From an uncultured bacterium (GTDB taxonomy: Bacteria; Eisenbacteria; RBG-16-71-46; CAIMUX01): a stretch of DNA of 6,700 nucleotides. Below the pieces are notes generated by a model that was not told where the DNA came from, made no database searches, and was given only the letters and a program-made list of their open reading frames with translations. Location of the stretch: positions 1 through 6,700 of the forward strand of contig CAMPIC010000161.1 of the NCBI GenBank assembly GCA_946886185.1, in the 5' to 3' direction. The number at the start of each line of letters is the position of its first letter. Position 1 is the first letter of the stretch. Positions 1 to 5,588 of the stretch are shown here, piece after piece. The translations under genes were made by a program, and so were the position numbers.

Positions 1-2877
1 GACTACCCCGAATCGCTCGGCATCGAGCTCCTGCGCCATCCGCTCCACGATCTGCATCCGCCAGCGCCAATGATCCGGCGCGGGCTGGGGGAGGGCGCTG
101 CCGGCGCGCGGCTCTTCTTCCATCGCAATGGGCGGACCGAGGAAGCCGATCGCTTCGTCGAGGTCGGCGTTCATGAGGACGCGCAGCACGCGACCCTCCG
201 CCACCGCGGGCACGTCGATCACATGGACGGTGTCCCGCAGATGTCGATGCTCCGGGAGGAGCTCGTCGAGAGCGTTGGGACTTTCACACAGGAACGACTC
301 ATTGAAAATGGTCGTGGGCTCGTCAGGATAGAGCGGGAGATACCGGATGCCGGCCTCCACGAGGTCCTGGAAGAAGTGCGTCCCGAAAGAAAGATCGGGA
401 ACATAGTTCCCCTTCTGGCGCGCGATCTCCACCAGGAGCGCGGTGTTGTTGATGTCGGAGTAGGTCACGCTGACTCCGAGCCGGATGTCGCCGCGGCTCC
501 CCCAACGTCCGGGGCCCATCAGCGCGAACTGCCGCTTCGGAAGGACCTTGTTGAGCTTACGCACGACCGTGCCCACCTCACGGAGCTGTTCGATCGACTC
601 GAGCATCGCGTATTGGGCCGATCCAATGTACACGATGTGCGTGAGATCCGGAATCCGTCCGTTGGAAACGTAGCGGTTCGCGGTGAAGATGACCTGCGCT
701 GGATCGAGATCGCGTGGAATGGCCGACGGGACGCTTTCGGTCGACGAGCTCTGCGGGCGGCACTGCACGATGTAGAAGTCGTTCTCGTCGCACGCGAACT
801 CCAGATCCACCGGCACGTGCATCTGCTCTTGCAAGAACTGGAGCAGGAAGCGCACGCGTTCGACGAACGGGGTGTCCTGGATCAGTCCGTCGAATGTCAC
901 TACGAAATCAGTCTTCTTCAGATCGGGCATCAGTCCTAGCGGCTTGCGGATCTGATCGCGATCGACCAGGGAGATGACGCGCCGGAGCTGCGGGTACTGC
1001 TCCCCGTATTCCCGGATGAGCTCGTTCACGCCCACCGTCTCGAACTGGTTGGTCTCGAGATCGATGACATCGATTTTGCGCGGCGCGTACCGCACGGTTT
1101 CCTCCACGCTGGAATTGACGCGCAGGCCGGGCTGCTTGGGCGCGATGAGCACGGGATAGTCGTCGGTCAGGCGATCGACCGCGCGCGTGCCCAATCCCGG
1201 GACGAGCCGGATCAATCCATCGTCGCGATGGATGCGGGGCGACCAGCGGAACTCGTTCTTGCTGAAGGCGACGCCGGCCATCGCGGGCAGGAAGTAGCGG
1301 CCGACGCGCGTTCCGACCACTTCCTGGATCATGATGCCCATTTCCTCGTGTACGTCGAGCAGTCCGCGCTCCGCTCGATATCCGATCGGATCGGGTCCGA
1401 AGGTGGAGGCGTACACCTCGGCGATCGCATCCTGGAGCGCGACCAAACGCTCCTCGCGAGTTCCTTGATTGGCCAGGAACAAGCTCTTGTACTTTCCGGA
1501 GAACGCCGACCCGGTGCGATCCTCGAGCAAGCTGGAGCTGCGCACGATGATTGGGCGCTGATCGAAATCGTCGAGCGCCAGGGCGAGCCGGCTCGAAATT
1601 TCCGGCGGGAACGGGGCGCTCTTGAAGGTCTGGACCAGATACGGATAGGCCTGGCGCACGTACTCGATCTTGTCGTACTTGCGTACGTAGACATCCTCGA
1701 GATTGTTGAAGCGGATGAACTCGAGGATCCCGTCGGAGGTGATGTACCAGGTCTTGGGGAACTTGATCTCCGCGAGCAGAGGGTGCCGACCGGCCGTGCG
1801 GCGGAGGATGTTCTGCGCGAGGAAGAGCCCGGCGCTCTTGCCGCCGAGCTTGCCGTGACTCCCGACCGGATGGATGACGTGACGGAGGAGGCGGTAGAAG
1901 TCCTCCACGTCGACGTGGTCCTTGGCGATGTTGATGAACTCGATCTCGTCGCTGAAGAATCGCCGCAGCAGCGACACTCGCAAGCTGGTCACGACCGCGG
2001 GCGGAAGCTCCGTCGACTCGATCGCGAGCGCGCGATGGCGCTCCAAAGCCTCGGTCACTTCGGCAACGGAGGTGCTGAGGTTTTCGAGGGTGTCGGTGAG
2101 GAAACTGCTGCGATCTTCCCGGATCCACCGTTGCACGCATTCGGTGATCTCTTCGTCGGTCAGGCTCTTCGCGGCGAGGCGGAACGTGTCGTCGGTGAGC
2201 TTCGCGAGATCGTAGCCGACAGGTCGCGCGAGCGGGCGGTTCTCGTCTTCGGTCTGCTCGGTGCCCAGGCCGGGAACCGAGCCGAGTCGCTGTAGGATCT
2301 CTTCACTTCCGGGATAGCCGCCCCAGCAGAGGTGGTTCAGCATCCGGCGCGTGATCCGCACCATGAGCTTCTCGTCGGCGTGACGGAGGAACTCGACCAC
2401 CACCGTCCAGCGCTGTGCGGGAGAACCGCCTCCGTCGACCGCCGTCTTCCAGCTCTCCACGGCGGCGCGCAACCTTTTCTGGCTCAGGAAATGGCCGATG
2501 CGCTCCGCGATTGCATGGATGAGGCGCTGTTCTTCGCGCAGGAATGGTCCGAGCTCGGCGTGCGGAACGTCATCGACATAGTGGACGCTGACCTCGCCGA
2601 CCACGTCTCCTTCGACCGAGATCGCGGCCGCTTGAAAGCGATCGCTCGCCGTGAATCCCTTCGATGGATAGACGCGATCACCGATCACGATCAGGGCTCG
2701 GCACGACTCCGGATACTGCCAGCCGGTGGGAATTTCCTCGACGAGCTGTTGCAGGTCCTCCTCGGTGGCTTCCGGCCGACTGAGGAGCTCATCCACGCGG
2801 TAGAGGCAGCCGAGCTCCTTGGCGCGCTCCTCGAGGTCACGCAAGATCTGGTCGACCGGATCATGAGGTTCTGGCAT
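1..2877 (-). CDS. GAF-like sensor + PEP/pyruvate-binding (PPDK_N, ATP-grasp) protein, partial (C-terminus beyond left edge)
   Basis: The frame is open from ATG at 2877 to position 1 without a stop, giving 959 visible residues. Residues ~20-135 resemble a GAF-like sensory module (WQYPESC at 54-59, then an AIAERIG helix). Residues ~340-710 are the PEP-synthase/PPDK nucleotide-binding domain: GGKSAGL (345-351, K347), VRSSSLLEDRTGSAFSGKY (445-463, R446), PGLG (560-563), and D691-x-E693 followed by Q705-x-R707. From memory, the spacing of those last four equals D321/E323/Q335/R337 of Clostridium symbiosum PPDK. Residues ~712-900 carry GPGRWGSRGD (788-797) and GTHFFQDL (832-839), a module I recall from uncharacterised PEP/pyruvate-binding proteins. 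No phosphohistidine motif (GGxTSHA type) or PEP-utiliser C-domain is visible, so a normal PEP synthase is unlikely unless these lie past the edge. The start follows GGAA (2889-2886) by 8 nt; an in-frame TGA directly before the ATG excludes an earlier start. It lies downstream of gdhA on the same strand. The domain calls are firm; the function is unknown. Confidence 0.9.
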   Translation of the reverse strand, partial: MPEPHDPVDQILRDLEERAKELGCLYRVDELLSRPEATEEDLQQLVEEIPTGWQYPESCRALIVIGDRVYPSKGFTASDRFQAAAISVEGDVVGEVSVHYVDDVPHAELGPFLREEQRLIHAIAERIGHFLSQKRLRAAVESWKTAVDGGGSPAQRWTVVVEFLRHADEKLMVRITRRMLNHLCWGGYPGSEEILQRLGSVPGLGTEQTEDENRPLARPVGYDLAKLTDDTFRLAAKSLTDEEITECVQRWIREDRSSFLTDTLENLSTSVAEVTEALERHRALAIESTELPPAVVTSLRVSLLRRFFSDEIEFINIAKDHVDVEDFYRLLRHVIHPVGSHGKLGGKSAGLFLAQNILRRTAGRHPLLAEIKFPKTWYITSDGILEFIRFNNLEDVYVRKYDKIEYVRQAYPYLVQTFKSAPFPPEISSRLALALDDFDQRPIIVRSSSLLEDRTGSAFSGKYKSLFLANQGTREERLVALQDAIAEVYASTFGPDPIGYRAERGLLDVHEEMGIMIQEVVGTRVGRYFLPAMAGVAFSKNEFRWSPRIHRDDGLIRLVPGLGTRAVDRLTDDYPVLIAPKQPGLRVNSSVEETVRYAPRKIDVIDLETNQFETVGVNELIREYGEQYPQLRRVISLVDRDQIRKPLGLMPDLKKTDFVVTFDGLIQDTPFVERVRFLLQFLQEQMHVPVDLEFACDENDFYIVQCRPQSSSTESVPSAIPRDLDPAQVIFTANRYVSNGRIPDLTHIVYIGSAQYAMLESIEQLREVGTVVRKLNKVLPKRQFALMGPGRWGSRGDIRLGVSVTYSDINNTALLVEIARQKGNYVPDLSFGTHFFQDLVEAGIRYLPLYPDEPTTIFNESFLCESPNALDELLPEHRHLRDTVHVIDVPAVAEGRVLRVLMNADLDEAIGFLGPPIAMEEEPRAGSALPQPAPDHWRWRMQIVERMAQELDAERFGVV

Positions 2878-3008
2878 TCAATTCATTCCGGTTGTGCCAC
2901 ACCGCGCCGAAACCAGAGCCCGTCGCCGCAGTGCCTGTCCTGACAGCAACTGCAGAACCGTCCGCCACCGCGTCGGACGAGCGCCTATCGCGACCGCAGG
3001 CGCCCTGG
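2878..3008 (-). other. gdhA to PEP-protein spacer with three consecutive inverted repeats
   Basis: This 131-bp gap separates two co-directional genes. It contains three short perfect inverted repeats: 2981-2986 with 2998-3003 (GCGCCT/AGGCGC, 11-nt loop), 2959-2964 with 2974-2979 (CGTCCG/CGGACG, 9-nt loop), and 2935-2939 with 2942-2946 (CTGTC/GACAG, 2-nt gap). The first two are only one base apart and start a few bases after the gdhA stop in the direction of transcription. None is followed by a T-run on the minus strand, so they do not form a classical intrinsic terminator. They may act as RNA 3'-end stabilisers, a partial terminator or an attenuator. I see no convincing promoter in this gap. 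Such repeats are also fairly common by chance in GC-rich DNA. Confidence 0.35.
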
Positions 3009-4301
3009 TTACACCCATCCGCGATCGCGGCAGGCCTGCGCGACCCGCGTAACCGCGATCACGTAAACCGCATCGCGCATCCCCAGATTGCGCTCCTTGG
3101 CCAGCTCGATGACCGCGTGGAAGGCGTGGGTCATCTTCGTATCGAGCTTGCTCAGCACCTCTTCCTTCTCCCAGTAGTAGTTCAGGTTGCTCTGCACCTG
3201 CTCGAAATAGCTGCAGGTCACGCCGCCGGCATTTCCGAGCACGTCCGGGATGACGAAGATGCCGCGCTCGTCGAGCACGCGGTCCGCGTCCGGAGTGACC
3301 GGTCCGTTGGCTCCTTCGGCGATGATCTTCACTCGATCGTGGATCCGGGCCACGTTGTCCCCGCGCAGCTCGTTCTCGATCGCGGCGGGAATCAGGATGT
3401 CCACGGGCTCTTCCAACCAGGCCTCGCCGGGCAATCGCTCATATCCGAGCGCGGCCGCCTTCTCCTTGTCGATTCCGCCGAACCGGTCGGAGATTCCGCG
3501 CAACTCCGCGAGATCGATTCCCGAATCCCGGCGGTAGGTATACGCGGTCTTGTCGGTATGATCCCAACACGCCGCGGCGTTGACACGACCTCCGATCCGG
3601 TGGAAGAGCTCGATCGCGTGCTGCGCGACGTTGCCGAATCCCTGGACCGACGCGGTGGTCTGATCCGGACGGAGCCCTCGTTCGCGAAGCGCTTCCCGCA
3701 GCGTGTAGACCAACCCGTAGCCGGTCGCTTCGGTACGCCCTTGCGAACCGCCCATGTGCACCGGCTTTCCCGTGATGAATCCGGGCTGCCGGGAGCCGGT
3801 CATCGTCTCGAACTCATCCAGCATCCAGAGCATGTGCTGCGGAGAGGTCATCACGTCCGGCGCCGGCACGTCGGTGTGCGGGCCCACGTTGCGGAAGATC
3901 TGCCGCACCCAGCCTCGGCAGATCTGTTCCTGCTCCGAGGGGCTCAGGTTGTGCGGATCGCAGATCACGCCGCCCTTTCCGCCCCCCAGCGGAATGTCGA
4001 CCACCGCGCACTTCCAGGTCATCCACATCGAGAGCGCGCGGACCGTGTCCAGCGTCTCGAGCGGATGGAAACGGACCCCTCCCTTGCACGCTCCCCGCGC
4101 GTCGTTGTGCTGGACGCGAAACGCCCGGAAGACCCGCTTCGATCCATCGTCCATCCGGATCGGAACCGCGAAGGAGTACTCGCGGAGCGGATTGCGCAGC
4201 AGCTCGCGGCTCGCCGAATTGAGATCGAGCATGTCGGCGACGCGATCGAACTGTTTCTGAGCGGTCTCGAACGGGTTGTAGGCCCGGTCCTGGCTGGTCA
4301 T
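3009..4301 (-). CDS. gdhA: Glutamate dehydrogenase, hexameric Glu/Leu/Phe/Val dehydrogenase family
   Basis: This 430-residue cytoplasmic enzyme interconverts glutamate and 2-oxoglutarate plus ammonia using NAD(P), and its length is typical of the hexameric family. The catalytic domain shows ACKGGVRFHP (K73), WMTWKC (K97), PLGGGKGGV (K109, the catalytic lysine) and VPAPDV (D149). The spacings between these four residues equal K89/K113/K125/D165 of the Clostridium symbiosum enzyme, from memory. V361 and S364 in GGVTCSYFE fit the glutamate side-chain pocket, which argues against a leucine or phenylalanine dehydrogenase. The Rossmann domain has GFGNVA (221-226), and D247 at the expected end of beta-2 is compatible with NAD use, but I would not fix the cofactor from that. 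The start at 4301 is chosen because GGGAGG (4315-4310) sits 8 nt upstream and the family N-terminus begins here. The frame stays open for 90 more codons upstream, but that stretch is not family-like. Confidence 0.96.
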   Translation of the reverse strand: MTSQDRAYNPFETAQKQFDRVADMLDLNSASRELLRNPLREYSFAVPIRMDDGSKRVFRAFRVQHNDARGACKGGVRFHPLETLDTVRALSMWMTWKCAVVDIPLGGGKGGVICDPHNLSPSEQEQICRGWVRQIFRNVGPHTDVPAPDVMTSPQHMLWMLDEFETMTGSRQPGFITGKPVHMGGSQGRTEATGYGLVYTLREALRERGLRPDQTTASVQGFGNVAQHAIELFHRIGGRVNAAACWDHTDKTAYTYRRDSGIDLAELRGISDRFGGIDKEKAAALGYERLPGEAWLEEPVDILIPAAIENELRGDNVARIHDRVKIIAEGANGPVTPDADRVLDERGIFVIPDVLGNAGGVTCSYFEQVQSNLNYYWEKEEVLSKLDTKMTHAFHAVIELAKERNLGMRDAVYVIAVTRVAQACRDRGWV

Positions 4302-4309
4302 TCCTCCCA

Positions 4310-4315
4310 CCTCCC
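4310..4315 (-). promoter_or_regulatory. Shine-Dalgarno of gdhA
   Basis: On the minus strand GGGAGG is followed by 8 nt and then ATG at 4301. A second GGGAGG copy lies immediately next to the ATG, too close to serve as the ribosome site. This site decides the start at 4301 over the longer open frame that reaches 4571. Confidence 0.8.
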
Positions 4316-4422
4316 ACGATGGATGCTTCCTGGTTGAGCACTCGGGCAACAGCATAGCGCATGCATCGAAAAGACGGGCTGTCCTCGGCCCTGCTGAAAA
4401 AGCCGCACGTGATGCTGAAGAA

Positions 4423-4439
4423 CGGTCCAGCGCGGACCG
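4423..4439. repeat. Short perfect inverted repeat, possible operator
   Basis: CGGTCC and GGACCG form 6-bp arms around a 5-nt centre, about 120 bp upstream of the gdhA start and 60 bp upstream of the candidate -35 of the rightward gene. The position between divergent genes suits a regulator site. There is no T-run to make it a terminator. A 6-bp palindrome is weak evidence on its own. Confidence 0.25.
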
Positions 4440-4499
4440 ATAGGGGTAGGTAGACCAGGTCGGTGCCTGACCCGGCTCGAATTTCTCGGCTTTCCAGGG

Positions 4500-4528
4500 T
4501 TGAAGCGGTCCCGCCCAGCGCCTAGACT
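4500..4528 (+). promoter_or_regulatory. Candidate sigma70-type promoter for the LysM-protein gene
   Basis: TTGAAG (4500-4505, 4 of 6 matches to TTGACA) and TAGACT (4523-4528, 4 of 6 to TATAAT) are separated by exactly 17 nt. Transcription would start near 4535 and give a 5' leader of about 145 nt before the ATG at 4682. This is the best match I found in the intergenic region, but it was judged by eye and not scored against background. Confidence 0.4.
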
Positions 4529-4662
4529 TACTCGATACGGGGCGATTGGTGGACGGGTCTCGAACGATCACAAGGATGTGGATTCGAGAGAGGCAGTCTC
4601 GCCGGGTCGGGGGTTTCGTCTCGGCTTCTGGGTGGATGCTTCGTTCTCGAACTCTTTGATTT

Positions 4663-4677
4663 AGGGAGGGACTCCCT
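4663..4677 (+). promoter_or_regulatory. Hairpin enclosing the Shine-Dalgarno of the LysM-protein gene
   Basis: AGGGAG (4663-4668), loop GGA (4669-4671) and CTCCCT (4672-4677) form a perfect 6-bp stem with a triloop. The purine arm is the only good Shine-Dalgarno (GGGAGG, 4664-4669), 12 nt before the ATG at 4682. When folded, the hairpin would hide the ribosome site, so translation may be conditional, for example on temperature, a protein or a competing upstream fold. The SD-to-start distance is slightly longer than usual. Confidence 0.45.
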
Positions 4678-4681
4678 GACG

Positions 4682-5419
4682 ATGCGGACTCCTTTCACGC
4701 AGCGTCTCGGCTTGCTCCGTGCCGCACTATTTTCGGTTTCGTTCCTGATCGTCGTGGCCCCTGCCCAGGCGTCCAGCCTCCGCGGGTCCCGCGATTCGAT
4801 GCTCGCGCAAAATCGCGCCGCCAAGCATCAGAACTATTCGTTCCTCGAGAGTGGATCCCAAATCCACAAGTTCGCCGAGGAAGGCTACCTCGTGAAGGTC
4901 CCCGGCAATCGCGCCTACGAGCTGGCCGGCGTTTCCTATCCCTATGCCAGACCGCAGGTAAAGACCTTCATCGAGCGTCTCGCCTCACAGTACAAGGACG
5001 CCACCGGCGAGAAGCTGGTCGTGACGAGCTTGACGCGCCCGCTGTGCGAGCAGCCTCGCAATGCTTCCGAGCTCTCCGTCCACCCCACGGGGATGGCGAT
5101 CGACTTCCGGATCCCGCGCACGCGCACGGGCAGGCGTTGGCTGGAGAAGACGTTCCTTTCGCTGGAAGGCAAGGGCGTGATCGAGGCTACCAAGGAACGC
5201 CACCCGCCTCACTATCACGTGGCTGTGTTCACCGAGACGTATGAGCTCTACGTGCAGAAGCTCAACGGGAAGTCTTCCGGCCAGGAGCATCGCGTGGCGG
5301 AAGGCGACACACTCTGGAGCCTGGCGCGCCGCTACAACACCAGCGTGACGGAGATCAAAGCGCTCAACGGTCTGGGCTCGTCTTCGATCTATCCGGGTCA
5401 GACGCTGTCGATTCCTTGA
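4682..5419 (+). CDS. Secreted LAS/M15-type zinc-peptidase-like protein with C-terminal LysM domain
   Basis: This is a 245-residue exported protein, probably acting on peptidoglycan. Residues 1-30 form a signal peptide: a basic start, a hydrophobic core at ~9-26 and an APAQA cleavage site before S31. There is no lipobox cysteine. The middle domain has S132-x-H134-x2-G137-x-A139-x-D141, the SxHxxGxAxD pattern of M15/LAS metallopeptidases, and then H174-x2-H177-x-H179. H134, D141 and H179 would be the zinc ligands. Spacing of the last three histidines equals H206/H209/H211 of MepA, from memory. It may fall in the family labelled DUF5715. Residues ~202-245 are a LysM domain (EGDTLWSLARRYN to YPGQTLSIP), which binds cell-wall glycan. 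The start gives a complete signal peptide and lies behind the SD hairpin. The gene stands alone and its last 56 bp overlap the convergent Cys4 gene. Enzyme activity is inferred; it could be a binding protein only. Confidence 0.9.
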   Translation: MRTPFTQRLGLLRAALFSVSFLIVVAPAQASSLRGSRDSMLAQNRAAKHQNYSFLESGSQIHKFAEEGYLVKVPGNRAYELAGVSYPYARPQVKTFIERLASQYKDATGEKLVVTSLTRPLCEQPRNASELSVHPTGMAIDFRIPRTRTGRRWLEKTFLSLEGKGVIEATKERHPPHYHVAVFTETYELYVQKLNGKSSGQEHRVAEGDTLWSLARRYNTSVTEIKALNGLGSSSIYPGQTLSIP

Positions 5420-5588
5420 GATATCCCACGCACGACCAGACGGGAAGAGGCGGATATTTGGGGTAGCGCGGGTCGGTCTCCGATCTGCCGCACAGCCAGA
5501 AGCGCGATCCCCGTCTATTCTCGATCACCCGGGAGAACCGGCACGTTCCGCACAGTCCCGGAGCGGGATCTCCCTGCGCCGCCGTCAC
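5364..5588 (-). CDS. Small four-cysteine conserved hypothetical protein (putative Zn ribbon-like)
   Basis: This 74-residue protein starts at GTG 5588, which overlaps the kinase stop as GTGA, so it is probably translated by re-initiation after the kinase. No clear Shine-Dalgarno is visible. The core, residues ~9-57, has cysteines C13-x2-C16, C33 and C53 in the context LCGTCRFSR, RGSRFWLC, DPRYPKYPPLPV and WSCVGY. I recognise this pattern as that of a widespread but unnamed small protein; four cysteines suggest metal binding, probably zinc, though iron is possible. The last 17 residues (58-74) are hydrophilic, do not look like the core, and are encoded opposite the 3' end of the LysM gene. The frame also continues upstream through the kinase gene, but that part is a shadow of the kinase. 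Function is unknown; pairing with the kinase suggests a partner, a substrate or simple co-expression. Confidence 0.75.
   Translation of the reverse strand: MTAAQGDPAPGLCGTCRFSRVIENRRGSRFWLCGRSETDPRYPKYPPLPVWSCVGYLKESTASDPDRSKTSPDR

Larger units (their letters stand above)
4302..4681. other. Divergent intergenic region between gdhA and the LysM-protein gene
   Basis: This 380-bp stretch separates two genes that start away from each other, so it should hold promoters for both. For the rightward gene there is a reasonable sigma70-like candidate and an SD hairpin (listed separately). For gdhA I found only a weak minus-strand -10-like TATGCT near 4350 with no good -35. Other visible structure: a 6-bp inverted repeat CGGTCC/GGACCG (4423-4428 and 4434-4439, 5-nt loop) that could be an operator, an 8-bp direct repeat TCTCGAAC at 4558-4565 and 4645-4652, and a 5-bp inverted repeat CGAGA/TCTCG at 4585-4589 and 4597-4601. 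I see no coding signal here; the open frames run through without family-like sequence. Confidence 0.5.

Noticed and set aside
908..2140. Minus-strand open frame of 410 codons within the PEP-like gene
   Set aside because: It is out of frame with the real coding sequence, is very rich in Arg/Ala/Pro/Gly/His, and shows no motifs. The other minus frame carries the PPDK_N domain.
1228..2295. Plus-strand open frame of 355 codons
   Set aside because: It lies fully opposite the PEP-like gene, whose minus-strand frame shows continuous family motifs. Its own translation has no recognisable domain and is rich in Asp/Glu/Val/Leu, typical of an antisense shadow in GC-rich DNA.
2892..4337. Plus-strand open frame of 481 codons
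   Set aside because: It is antisense to gdhA over nearly its whole length. The gdhA frame has all catalytic residues, while this one shows no family pattern and has no convincing ribosome site.
4302..4571. 90-codon N-terminal extension of glutamate dehydrogenase
   Set aside because: The frame is open, but the sequence is not family-like, there is no ribosome site at 4571, and a strong Shine-Dalgarno serves the ATG at 4301.
5556..5568. TCCCG/CGGGA hairpin as terminator of the LysM gene
   Set aside because: The stem is only 5 bp with a 3-nt loop, has no following T-run, and lies inside the Cys4 coding sequence.
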